The notes under the pieces were generated by a model. That model did no database searches. It was not told the DNA's origin and saw nothing but the letters and a program-made list of their open reading frames with translations. A stretch of DNA of 64,000 bases from CBDDEC01 sp965226785 (GTDB taxonomy: Bacteria > Chloroflexota > Dehalococcoidia > UBA2979), in NCBI GenBank assembly GCA_965226785.1, contig CBDDEC010000004.1, forward strand, positions 434,001 to 498,000. Reading direction: 5' to 3'. The position numbers and the translations under genes are program-made. Of this stretch, positions 42,793-50,832 are shown in pieces. Numbering within the stretch: the stretch's first letter is position 1; each line of letters begins with the position of its first letter.

Positions 42793-43584
42793 ATGACCTA
42801 CGAACAGATCCTCACCGAGACTCGCGACCGCGTCGGAGTGATCCGGCTGAACCGACCGGAAAAGCTCAACGCTTGGACCGGGCAGATGTCCTCCGAGATC
42901 ATCGACCAGATGACCGCCTGGAACGCCGACCCGGCCATCGGGGCGATCCTGCTGGCGGCGGAGGGACGGGCCTTCTGCGCCGGTGCGGACCTGAACGACT
43001 TCGCGCAACGCGTGGAGACCAACAGCGACGGCTCCGGCGAGCAGTTGAGCCGCGGTGGCTACGGGATCACGCAGTTCATGCGAGCTTCGAAGCCGACGCT
43101 TGCCGCGGTCAACGGCTACGCCGTAGGCGTGGGGCTCACGATGATCCTGCCTTGCGATGTGCGGATCGCCTCGACCGAGGCGCTGATGAGCATCCGCTTC
43201 ATCAAGATGGGCCTGATGCCAGAGCTCGGCTCGACGAGGATTTTGTCCGAGATCGTTGGCCTCGGCCACACGACCGACATGTGCCTGACCGGACGCATGG
43301 TGCCGGCAGACGAGGCGCTGCGCATGGGTCTCGTGTCGGCGGTGACCGAGCCCGAAGATCTCTTCGACACAGCGCTCGAGCGTGCCTCGGAGATCGGTGA
43401 CAACCCGACGAACGCGGTGATGATGATCAAGGAGCTGCTGGCGCAGAACCCGCTCGACCGCGATCTGCAGGCGGTCATGGAGCGCGAGGGCCTGCGCGAC
43501 CAGATCGCTCGCCGGCGGCCTGACCATCGGGAGGCGGTGGCCGCGTTCGGTGAGAAGCGTCAGCCGAAGTTCAACCAGAGCTGA
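42793..43584 (+). CDS. Enoyl-CoA hydratase/isomerase family protein
   Basis: A 263-residue crotonase: GVIRLNRPEKLNAWTGQM, EGRAFCAGADLNDF (oxyanion loop), AAVNGYAVGVGLTMILPCDVRIAS, and a C-terminal FGEKRQPKFNQS. GLMPELGSTRIL has Glu near the position of the catalytic glutamate; the second glutamate is less clear. It is convergent with the frameshifted SDR. Fatty-acid or aryl side-chain oxidation likely; exact substrate unknown. Confidence 0.9.
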   Translation: MTYEQILTETRDRVGVIRLNRPEKLNAWTGQMSSEIIDQMTAWNADPAIGAILLAAEGRAFCAGADLNDFAQRVETNSDGSGEQLSRGGYGITQFMRASKPTLAAVNGYAVGVGLTMILPCDVRIASTEALMSIRFIKMGLMPELGSTRILSEIVGLGHTTDMCLTGRMVPADEALRMGLVSAVTEPEDLFDTALERASEIGDNPTNAVMMIKELLAQNPLDRDLQAVMEREGLRDQIARRRPDHREAVAAFGEKRQPKFNQS

Positions 43585-43618
43585 ACCAGACGGCGGCCGT
43601 CGAGGTCTCGCGTGGCCG

Positions 43619-44435
43619 CTAGTTCGGCGTCGGCGCCACCATGCCGATGTCGGCGGGCGTCACGCCGAACTCCTCGATCACCTCGGCGCTGTAGCGGATG
43701 CCAGCCGTCACCGTGGCGGGGTCCCCTGTCACGGTGACGGCTGGCATCCGCCATCTGCTCGACCGGCTCCGAGTTGTCGAGCATCTCCTGGCTGTACGTA
43801 CGGCCGTACATCTGGCCGGGCGTGGCCACGACGAGGCTCGGCGACAGCGCGTTGACCGAGATGTGCGACGCGAACATTTCAGTGGCAAGACCGGTCGTGA
43901 AGCGCTCGATGGCCGCTTTCGTCATCCCGTAGACAGCGCCATCGCCGCCGGAACGTCCACCCGGCGTCGGGTGGATCGCTGCGCCTGACGAGATGTTGAG
44001 GACGGAGCCACCGTCGCGTTCGATCATGCCTGGGAGGACGAGCTGCGAGAGGTGGAACGGCGCCTTCACGAGGATCTCGAACATGCGGTCGTAGTAGCGC
44101 TCCGGGAACTCGATCGTCCCGCCGGGGACGAGGATGGCGGCGTTGTTGACGAGCACGTCGACGGCGCCGTAGGTCTCGATCGCGCTGGCGACGAGCTGTT
44201 CGCGGTCCTCGCTCCTCTGCAGGTTCGCCGGGATGGCCGTGGCCTCGCCACCGGCCTCGCGGATCGCCTCGACGACGGTGTGGACGGTGCCGGGGAGGCG
44301 TTCGTCGCGCACCTCGACGCTGCGCGCAGAGACGACGACCTTTGCACCGGCTTGCGCGAACCGGCGCGCGATGGCCTCGCCGATGCCCCGCGAGGAGCCG
44401 GTCACGATCGCTACTTTGCCTTCGAGGGTGGTCAT
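43619..44435 (-). pseudogene. SDR-family oxidoreductase broken by a 1-bp insertion
   Basis: From ATG 44435 (behind GAAGGAGAG) the frame encodes a classical SDR: TGSSRGIG, NNAAIL, ISSGAA, YGMTKAA (YxxxK) and SLVVATPGQM. After ...VEQMADA the frame turns to Arg/His-rich nonsense, while the next frame reads AVTVTGDPATVTAGIRYS and ends VAPTPN at TAG 43619-43621, a sensible SDR C-terminus. Removing the T at 43742 restores a 271-residue protein. The insertion lies in a perfect 22-bp inverted repeat. The core including the catalytic residues is intact upstream, so a truncated-tail product could still fold. Either a true mutation or a sequence artefact. Confidence 0.75.
43694..43751. repeat. 58-bp near-perfect palindrome inside SDR gene
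   Basis: Arms 43694-43715 and 43730-43751 are exact reverse complements over 22 bp. The 14-nt centre (43716-43729) also pairs except for two G-T type mismatches and a 2-nt tip. The arms encode related residues on the minus strand. The frameshifting extra base (43742) is exactly the base needed to make the right arm a perfect complement of the left. Confidence 0.9.
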
Positions 44436-44529
44436 GTCGCTCTCTCCTTCACGCCCTGCGGTCATCGCCGTGCGGCGAGCGCGATGATAGCGACCTGCGG
44501 CGCGACGTGCCGGGGACTGGTGCTGACCG

Positions 44530-45780
44530 TCAGGCCGTCGGGTCGGCGACTGGGAGCCGCACGGTGAAGACAGAGCCTTGCCCGACGCTCGATTCCACCT
44601 CGACCGTGCCGTCGTGGGCCTGGACGATGCCGCGCACGATGGCGAGCCCGAGCCCGGTGCCGCCTCGTTCGCTGCGACCGCTGACGAAGCGGTCCCAGAC
44701 GCGCGGGAGGTCGGGTGCCGCGATGCCTTCGCCGGTGTCGCTGACGGCGACCCAGGCGGTGCCATCGTCCCGTCCGAGCGAGACGGCCACGGTGTCGCCA
44801 GCCGAGGTGTGTTCGAGCGCGTTGCGCAGCAGGTTGCCGATCACGCGTTCGATGCGGTTGCCGTCGATCGGGATGGGCGGCGACTCGGACTCGATGTGGA
44901 GCTCGAGCGCCACGTTGTGCTCGCGAGCCAGCGGCCCCATCGCGTCGACGACGTCCGCAGCGATCTCGACGATGGGCAGGGGCTGCCGATCGAGGTGGAT
45001 CGCGCCGGCGTCGAGCTGGGCCAGTTCGAACAGGTCCTCGATCAAGCGGTCGAGGCGAACGACGTCGCGTTCGATGCGGTCGAGATAACGCGGCACGTCG
45101 GCTGCGGGGACGATGCCGTCCGCCAGCGCCTCGACGGAGGCGCGCACACTGGCGAGTGGCGTTCGCAGGTCGTGCGAGATGGCGGTGGTCAACTCCCGAC
45201 GCTCGAGGTCGAGCCGCTCGCGCTGCTCCTCGGCGGCCGCAAGTTGCTGCGAGAGGCGATCGAGACTGACGCTGAGGCGGTCGAGTTCGGCATCGTGGGT
45301 GGGTTCGCTCGGCTCGTGGTGCAGGCCACTGGCCAGCGCCTCGACGGTGTCGGTTAGCGCTGTGACGCGCTGGCTGAGGCGGCCCGCGTGCAGATAGGCG
45401 ATGGCGCCGCTGACGATGGCGGCGAAGCTGAGGACAGCGAGAAGCACCGGCAGGTCGTGGCCGGTCGAGATGAACATTGTGGCGGCGAGTGCCAGCACTG
45501 AGATCAGCGAGGCGACGCTGGCGACGACTGCGCCCAGTGCCGCCCTTGTCCGCAACGACGTGAACCGGGTGCGTTCGAGCGCCTCGATCGCCACCCACGA
45601 GACGACGAGCACGGCTGCACCGGTGAGCGCGAGGTAGACGCCGAACTCAATCGCCTCGTCGGCCGGCGGCGTCATCAGCAGCTCGAGCAGCAGCAGCCCG
45701 ATCGCGGTCGCCAACACCAGGCTCCCGACGCCGACGAAGACGACACGAGCGAGCGAAGGACCGGCCGCTGTAGGCCGCAA
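44530..45780 (-). CDS. Sensor histidine kinase
   Basis: A 416-residue membrane sensor with four predicted spans (about 11-35, 47-68, 82-105, 110-130) and little extracellular loop, so it probably senses membrane or intramembrane cues. A HAMP-like/coiled segment 135-195 leads to the phosphorylated His203 in ISHDLRTPLASVRAS, then N box NLLRNALEH, G1 DTGEGI and G2 GGTGLGLAIV. It lies 20 bp after its response regulator on the same transcript. Confidence 0.93.
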   Translation of the reverse strand: MRPTAAGPSLARVVFVGVGSLVLATAIGLLLLELLMTPPADEAIEFGVYLALTGAAVLVVSWVAIEALERTRFTSLRTRAALGAVVASVASLISVLALAATMFISTGHDLPVLLAVLSFAAIVSGAIAYLHAGRLSQRVTALTDTVEALASGLHHEPSEPTHDAELDRLSVSLDRLSQQLAAAEEQRERLDLERRELTTAISHDLRTPLASVRASVEALADGIVPAADVPRYLDRIERDVVRLDRLIEDLFELAQLDAGAIHLDRQPLPIVEIAADVVDAMGPLAREHNVALELHIESESPPIPIDGNRIERVIGNLLRNALEHTSAGDTVAVSLGRDDGTAWVAVSDTGEGIAAPDLPRVWDRFVSGRSERGGTGLGLAIVRGIVQAHDGTVEVESSVGQGSVFTVRLPVADPTA

Positions 45781-45799
45781 GTCAGCGTTTGTCGGGCGT

Positions 45800-46501
45800 T
45801 TAGACCTCGAGGCGATAGCCCACCCCCCAGACCGTTTTCAGATGCTGTGGGCGTGCGGGCTCGCGCTCGACTTTGGCTCGGAGGCGGCGCAGGTGAACGG
45901 TGACGGTCGATTCACCGCCTTCGTAGTCGGCGCCCCACACGGCCGTCAGGAGTTCGTCCCGGGAGAACACGCGGCGCGGATGCCGCGCGAGATGCCACAG
46001 CAGCTCGAACTCGAGTGCGGTCAGTTCGACTTCCTGGCCGTTCACTCGGGCCTCGCGCGTGATCGCGTCGAGGTGGAACGGTCCGGCGCTGAGAGCGTGC
46101 TCAGGTGCGACGTTCGCGCGGGTCCGGCGGAGCACGGTGCGCACTCGGGCCGCGAGCTCGCGCGGGCTGAACGGCTTCGTCACATAGTCGTCGGCGCCCA
46201 GTTCGAGCCCCAGCAGCCGATCGGACTCGCCGGTGCGGGCGGTGAGCATGATCACCGGGGTGTCGGAGCCGCCGCGGATGTGTTCGCACAGCTCGTAGCC
46301 ATCCGGCTCGGGGATCATCAGGTCGAGCACTACCAGGTCGGGCTGCTCATCGCCGAGGGCGCGCAGCGCCGACTCCCCGTCGCTGACCACGCGGACGCGG
46401 TGGCCGTCACGTTCGAGGTAGCGGCCGACCACCTCGGCCACCTGCGGCTCATCCTCGACGACGAGGATGCTGGCCGGTCGGTCCTGCGTACTGGCTGGCA
46501 T
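45800..46501 (-). CDS. OmpR-family response regulator
   Basis: 233 residues: receiver domain with acidic pair in VVEDEP (about 15-19), phospho-acceptor Asp60 in VVLDLMIPEPDG and Lys in TKPFSPREL; C-terminal winged helix with ELTALEFELLWHLARHPRRVFSRDELL and VHLRRLRAKVE. ATG start MPASTQDRPA. Its partner kinase follows. Direct-repeat elements of the type bound by this family occur upstream of the neighbouring secreted-protein gene at 47687-47704. Confidence 0.94.
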   Translation of the reverse strand: MPASTQDRPASILVVEDEPQVAEVVGRYLERDGHRVRVVSDGESALRALGDEQPDLVVLDLMIPEPDGYELCEHIRGGSDTPVIMLTARTGESDRLLGLELGADDYVTKPFSPRELAARVRTVLRRTRANVAPEHALSAGPFHLDAITREARVNGQEVELTALEFELLWHLARHPRRVFSRDELLTAVWGADYEGGESTVTVHLRRLRAKVEREPARPQHLKTVWGVGYRLEV

Positions 46502-46521
46502 CGTGATGCGACCGTTCTCGC

Positions 46522-46560
46522 GGGTGCGCCCGGGCTCGCTCGGAAGCGAGGGGCGCACCC
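46522..46560 (-). terminator. Strong hairpin between secreted-protein gene and regulator
   Basis: GGGTGCGCCC (46522-46531) pairs with GGGCGCACCC (46551-46560) and CTCGCT (46535-46540) with AGCGAG (46545-46550), around a CGGA loop with a 3-nt bulge. It lies after the stop of the gene at 46591 and before the regulator ATG in the direction of transcription, so it likely terminates or attenuates read-through into the two-component genes. Confidence 0.65.
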
Positions 46561-46590
46561 ACGATCCAGTCTATGCGCTGGACTCGACGC

Positions 46591-47643
46591 CTAGGCCCGG
46601 GTCCGGGCGCCGACGGCGAAGCGCCGGGCTGCGAGGCTCATTGCGACGACTGCGGCAGCGAGCAGAGCCAACGTCCACGGCGTCGATGAACCCTCGGTCG
46701 TGCCGAGGTTGCCCGTCGAGGCTGCGGCGGGTGCCTCCTGGGTGGAGGTGATACTCGCAGCCCCGGTCGGGACGCTGCCGAAGTTCGCGCCGAGCGCTGT
46801 TAGCGTGTGGTCGGCGAGACCCGATGGCACGCTGGCGACCAACGGCTTGATCGAGAACGGTCCATCGCCCGTTGGGTCGACACCGCTCATGTCCGGTTCA
46901 ACCGAGAGCACGACCAGCGAGCTGCCGTCAGCGAGGTTCACCGGAGCAGTGATCGACGCGGGCAGGTTCGTAAGGAAGTCCTCGCCCGGGAACGGCGGGC
47001 CGTCGTTGGGTCCGGAGTACGGAGCGGCGGCGTCGGGGCCGTCCGGTGTCGAGAAGCGGCCCGTCGACAGTGGCGTGCCCTGTGTGACGCCCCAGCCCTC
47101 GTACACCCAGCCCGCGGGCAAGGCAGGCAGATCGAGCGCCGCGCTCGGACCGGAGGGGTCGAGGAACCAGAGGCCAGCGACGTCGTTCGTGTCGTCATCA
47201 TCGGTGGGCGTGGCGAGGATGTACCCGCCTAGCACGCCGCCGAGGTCCACCGGGAACGACAACGCAGCGACGCCGGCGGTGAGTGGCCCGACGAGCACGA
47301 TGATGCCGCTCGGCTGGTCGTCGACGTCGCCATCGGGCTCGATTGTCAGTACAAACGTGTCGGCGGCGGCGGCATCGCCGTCGGTGGAGAAGACGTCGAA
47401 CGGCGCGCCGTCGAGGCCGACGAGCGAGCCGTCCGCAGCGATCGCGAACTTGCCGGTCGAGAGCTTGACGTCGCCCGTGACGGCCCAGCCCTCGTAGTGG
47501 CCGGCTGCCAGCGGCTCAAGCCCGTTGAGCGAGAGCGCTACCTCGGCGGTGCCGGCCGTACTGGCCGGAGTGGTCGTAGCGACGAAGGCGAAGGCCAGCG
47601 CCGCGAAGATGAGCAAGATGCGTGTAGGTCGAACAGTCGTCAT
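46591..47643 (-). CDS. Secreted, C-terminally anchored repeat protein
   Basis: 350 residues: signal peptide (hydrophobic 9-25, cut near ASTAGTA), then a two-fold repeat. LNGLEPLAAGHYEGWAVTGD and LPALPAGWVYEGWGVTQG are each followed by LSTGKF/LSTGRF and a long beta-rich segment with Asp-rich loops. A C-terminal hydrophobic segment (TLALLAAAVVAMSLAARRF) and basic tail anchor it to the membrane. I do not recognise the family. GAGGAGGT precedes the ATG and Pho-box-like repeats lie upstream, suggesting control by the adjacent OmpR-type regulator. Confidence 0.8.
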   Translation of the reverse strand: MTTVRPTRILLIFAALAFAFVATTTPASTAGTAEVALSLNGLEPLAAGHYEGWAVTGDVKLSTGKFAIAADGSLVGLDGAPFDVFSTDGDAAAADTFVLTIEPDGDVDDQPSGIIVLVGPLTAGVAALSFPVDLGGVLGGYILATPTDDDDTNDVAGLWFLDPSGPSAALDLPALPAGWVYEGWGVTQGTPLSTGRFSTPDGPDAAAPYSGPNDGPPFPGEDFLTNLPASITAPVNLADGSSLVVLSVEPDMSGVDPTGDGPFSIKPLVASVPSGLADHTLTALGANFGSVPTGAASITSTQEAPAAASTGNLGTTEGSSTPWTLALLAAAVVAMSLAARRFAVGARTRA

Positions 47644-47686
47644 TAAGTACCTCCTCGGGTCTGCAAGTCGACGCTAGAAGGGAGTT

Positions 47687-47704
47687 CTTACAGCGGGCTT
47701 ACAG
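47687..47704 (-). promoter_or_regulatory. Pho-box-like direct repeat
   Basis: On the minus strand CTGTAAG-CCCG-CTGTAAG: two identical 7-mers, 4-bp spacer, 11-bp period. This is the geometry of OmpR/PhoB-family sites (PhoB consensus CTGTCAT-N4-CTGTCAT). It lies 44-61 bp upstream of the secreted-protein ATG, where it could replace a -35 element. Confidence 0.5.
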
Positions 47705-47774
47705 GCCTCCTGCTCATCCGCTGCGTGTCTGGCGCGCTAGGCTCTTGAGGAGTGGGCAGCTTCGGAGCAGATCG

Positions 47775-48047
47775 ATGTCCTTGCCAGTCTTACCGCGAGC
47801 GGTCGCCGCAATCACCGAGGTGATCCCGGTGATCGCGCTGGGCGCGGCCGCGTGTGTAGCCATCGTGGCTCTGTCGCTGCTGATGACCGGCACGTTTGTG
47901 TTCGAAGGGGCCGCGTCGCCGGGTGAGCAGGAGCACGTGTCACCGTACTTCGGTGGCGTCATCGGAGCGGCGGTCACGACGGCATTGGTCGCCGGCTGGC
48001 GCCTCCTCGACGGAACGCGTGCCCGGACCCGCGTTCGCCACCGCTGA
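47775..48047 (+). CDS. Small membrane protein, unknown
   Basis: 90 residues with two hydrophobic spans, about residues 10-37 (VAAITEVIPVIALGAAACVAI region) and 60-78 (GGVIGAAVTTALVAGW), joined by a loop with EGAASPGEQEHVSPYFGG. Start chosen at ATG 47775 behind CGGAG; a TTG 10 codons upstream is possible. It ends 4 bp before the stop of the convergent lipoprotein gene. I do not recognise a family. Confidence 0.55.
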   Translation: MSLPVLPRAVAAITEVIPVIALGAAACVAIVALSLLMTGTFVFEGAASPGEQEHVSPYFGGVIGAAVTTALVAGWRLLDGTRARTRVRHR

Positions 48048-48050
48048 CGC

Positions 48051-48899
48051 CTACTCGGGCGCTCCGAAGACGCGGATCTCGATGGCGCCGGTATTGCCAC
48101 CAGTGCTGGCGTCAACCTCGAAGCGGAGCAGGCGGCCGCGCACTTCCGCGCGTTGCAACGCGGGCCGAGCCGGGGTACCCGCCTCGAACGGGCCGAGGCG
48201 CGTGCCGTCCTCGAGGATCACCGAGTAGGCGAGGATGGTGGCGGAGCCGTCCGCCATGCTGCGCGTCACAAACTCGAAGGCGCCGATGTCTTGCATCGCG
48301 CCGAGGTCGATCGTGATGTACGCGTCATCGCCGTCGCCAGCCGTCGACCACTCGGTCGACGCGTCACCGTCAAGGGCGTTTGCGCCGCCCCAGAAGTCGC
48401 TGAACTCGCTGCTGACCTCGACGATCGTTGCACCTGCGCGCAGATCGACGCCGAGATCACTTGCATCCTCGTCGGCGGAGGCGGGCGGCGGCGGGTCGGG
48501 CAGGGTGAAGCTGGCGAGCTCGGTCTGGTAGAGCGTGCCGTCGGCCGTGGAGCCTTGAACCCGGTAGACGTACGTCTCGCCGCCGCGGGCGTTGGGCAGG
48601 AAGACGTTGTGCTCGATGATCCCCGTGCCGTTCATCGCGAGCGAGTTGTTGAACCGACCGAGGGTGTCGGTCTCACCCCAGACAATCGCGCAGATCATCG
48701 GTTCGGTGGTCTCGACTCGGAAGATGCCGCGGTTGGGATCGTTCGGATCGAGTTCGAACACGAACTCGGTCGCCTGCACCTCGGAGAATGGTCGAACCTC
48801 GCTCGATTCGCTGTCGCTGCCGCCGCAGGCGGCGAGCAGGGCGGCGATCGCGACGAGGCTGGCGAGCATCGGCAGCGTCGAGCGTCGAAGAGTGGTCAT
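48051..48899 (-). CDS. Lipoprotein with discoidin-like (F5/8 C) domain
   Basis: 282 residues: signal peptide and lipobox LAAC (lipid Cys about 25), an acidic linker, an Ig/fibronectin-like section (EPMICAIVWGETDTLG, then GETYVYRVQGSTADG), and from about residue 155 a galactose-binding-like domain (ALDGDASTEWSTAGDGDDAYITIDLG, then IGAFEFVTRS and ALQRAEVRGRLLRFEVD). Such domains bind carbohydrates or surfaces outside the cell. It probably sits on the outer face of the cytoplasmic membrane. Signal and domain order are clear; ligand is not. Confidence 0.82.
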   Translation of the reverse strand: MTTLRRSTLPMLASLVAIAALLAACGGSDSESSEVRPFSEVQATEFVFELDPNDPNRGIFRVETTEPMICAIVWGETDTLGRFNNSLAMNGTGIIEHNVFLPNARGGETYVYRVQGSTADGTLYQTELASFTLPDPPPPASADEDASDLGVDLRAGATIVEVSSEFSDFWGGANALDGDASTEWSTAGDGDDAYITIDLGAMQDIGAFEFVTRSMADGSATILAYSVILEDGTRLGPFEAGTPARPALQRAEVRGRLLRFEVDASTGGNTGAIEIRVFGAPE

Positions 48900-49185
48900 G
48901 CGGGCACCCCGATCGCGCGTGCGGGCGGCTGCGTAAAGCGCGCGCCCTCAGCGAAGACTAGTCGAGCCGAGGGTCGTGACGCCCCCGTCAGCTAGCTGGA
49001 GGTCGGTCGATGAAGCCCCGCACGACCTCGACGACTGCTTCCATGTCCCCGGTCCACGGCGCTGGGGGCCAGCCGTCGGCCGACACCGCCAGCCGGACCA
49101 TCATCCCAGCTGTGGTGCCGCCGCGTCCGCGCGATGTTGCTGTCCATGCGACGATTCGCGGGAAGCATCGGGAGGATGGTCAGAC

Positions 49186-49708
49186 ATGCTTGCAGTTGTT
49201 GCCCTGGACGGTGGTCCGACCGACCGCGATGTCGTCGCCGCTGCCGCGTTTGTATTGCACTCGGATCGAGACGAAGTGCGTCTGCTGACGGTGGTCGACC
49301 CTTCGGAGATCGAGGAGACGCGGGGCGGCACGGCTATCAGCGCCACGCTTCCGCAAGCAACGGGCGGCGGGCGCACCCTGCCGATCGCGCAGACCGGCGC
49401 GCCGCTCGCGGAGGGCCGGGACCAGGCCGTCGCGCGTGCATGCCGAGAAATCGGTCTACCTCGAGAGCCTGGCGCCGTTGCTCGGGGAGCTTCCGTACGA
49501 ATGCATCGTCGAGGTCGGCGAGCCCGCCGAAACGATCGTCGAGGAAGCGCAGCGACTGGGCGCGGGCGGCATCGTGATGGGAACGCGTTCGAAGCGATCA
49601 CGATTCGGGAGCGCCGTCTTTGGCTCGGTGGCTGAAGCGGTCGTCCGCGCGGCGGACGTGCCGGTGCTGGTGGTCAAGGAGGGCACTGCCGCGCCTGCTG
49701 AGGGGTAG
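49186..49708 (+). CDS. Universal stress protein (UspA) family, frameshifted
   Basis: Starts at an ATG behind GGGAGGATG with MLAVVALDGGPTDRDVV, a UspA beta1-loop. After DQAV the frame is lost near 49430-49437 (CGCGCG run) and the next frame continues HAEKSVYLESLAPLLGELPYECIV, then GAGGIVMGTRSKRSRFGSAVFGSVAEAVV and VPVLVVKEG. GxRxxSRxxxxxxGS is the ATP-binding signature of UspA. Deleting one base in the run restores a protein of about 173 residues. 286 bp of upstream non-coding sequence (48900-49185) holds only a possible 38-codon minus frame at 48988-49104 that I could not support. Confidence 0.75.
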
Positions 49709-49716
49709 CGCTGCGC

Positions 49717-50832
49717 TTAGCCGCCGAACCGCATCGGGTCATACGGGGTGAGATCGAAGCAGTCGGTCGCGCCGCCCAGGATCAGGTCGGCGATCGCGCG
49801 GCCCGTCGCGGGCGCCATCAGGATCCCCTGCCGGCCATGGCCGGTGGCGAGGTAGGCGCCGTCGAGGCCCTCGATCGCGCCGATCATCGGCCGCTCGTCG
49901 CGCGTGAGCGGACGCAGGCAGGCGGTCTGCTCCACCAGCTCGGCATCGCGCAGCGCGGAGGCGAAGCGCAGGCCCCAGCTCAGAATCTCGTCGCGAGCCT
50001 CCTCGGTGACCCCGCGGTCGAACCCGACGCGCTCCTCGGTCGTGCCGAGGAAGACGATGCCGTCCGGCTTGGTGATGGCGTAGTTGCCGGCGTGGCTGAA
50101 GCTGTGCGCGGCGAAGGTCTGCGACGGGCGGACCTTCACGATCTGGCCCTTCAGCGGAACGACCGGCACACCCGTGCCAAACCAATCGCCCGCCTCCGCA
50201 GACCACGGGCCCATCGCCACCACGACCCTCGAGGCCTCCACGGAGCGCCCATCGAGCGCGACGCCGATGACTCGCCCGCCGTCGCGCATGAGGCCCGTCA
50301 CGCGGCCGCTCTGAACGATCGCGCCGAGACGTTCGGCGGCGGTGACCAGGGCGAGAGTGAAGCGATAGGGATCGAGCTGGGCGGAGGGTTCGAGGATCAC
50401 GCCGCCGCGGTGGCCCTGGTCGACCCAGCCGGTCACGGCTGTGAGCGCGTCGGCATCGACCCAGCGCCCGTCATCGCCGGCGGCAGCCAGTCGCTCCGCG
50501 ATGGCACGCGCCTGCGCCTCCTCCTCGGCGTTTGTCGCGAGCAGGACGCGCGGCGTGACGCTGTAGGCGTAGTCGACGCCCGACTCCTCGGGGAGCCGCG
50601 TGGCCAGATCGGTGTGCAGCGCGAAACTGACGCGCCGCAGCTCGTCGAGGGGGTCGCTGCCGCCCGCTGGTGGCGGCGTGAGGATGCCGGCGGCGGCACC
50701 ACTCGCGCCCGAGGCGACGGCGTCGGATTCGATGATGAGGGGCGGCCGGCCGCGGCTGGCAAGCTCATAGGCGATCGCGGCTCCAATCACCCCGCCGCCG
50801 CAGATCACGGGGCGGTCGCCCTCGAGGGTCAC
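49717..50832 (-). CDS. FAD-dependent amine oxidase (glycine oxidase/ThiO-like)
   Basis: A 371-residue DAO-family flavoprotein: N-terminal GGGVIGAAIAYELASRG FAD motif, SGASGAAAGIL loop, substrate domain, and C-terminal ATGHGRQGILMAPATG. This last motif is typical of glycine/D-amino-acid/sarcosine oxidases. No thiamine genes are nearby, so ThiO function is only one option. It overlaps the upstream MBL-fold gene by 4 bp (ATGA-type), so the two share a transcript. Confidence 0.87.
   Translation of the reverse strand: MTLEGDRPVICGGGVIGAAIAYELASRGRPPLIIESDAVASGASGAAAGILTPPPAGGSDPLDELRRVSFALHTDLATRLPEESGVDYAYSVTPRVLLATNAEEEAQARAIAERLAAAGDDGRWVDADALTAVTGWVDQGHRGGVILEPSAQLDPYRFTLALVTAAERLGAIVQSGRVTGLMRDGGRVIGVALDGRSVEASRVVVAMGPWSAEAGDWFGTGVPVVPLKGQIVKVRPSQTFAAHSFSHAGNYAITKPDGIVFLGTTEERVGFDRGVTEEARDEILSWGLRFASALRDAELVEQTACLRPLTRDERPMIGAIEGLDGAYLATGHGRQGILMAPATGRAIADLILGGATDCFDLTPYDPMRFGG

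Noticed and set aside
48988..49104. 38-codon minus-strand frame upstream of the discoidin-like lipoprotein gene
   Set aside because: Residue composition is protein-like (WPPAPWTGDMEAVVEVV), but no ribosome binding site and no way to show homology; left unannotated.
49717..50832. ThiO (thiamine pathway glycine oxidase)
   Set aside because: No thi genes or TPP riboswitch-like sequence nearby; only the DAO family level is supported.
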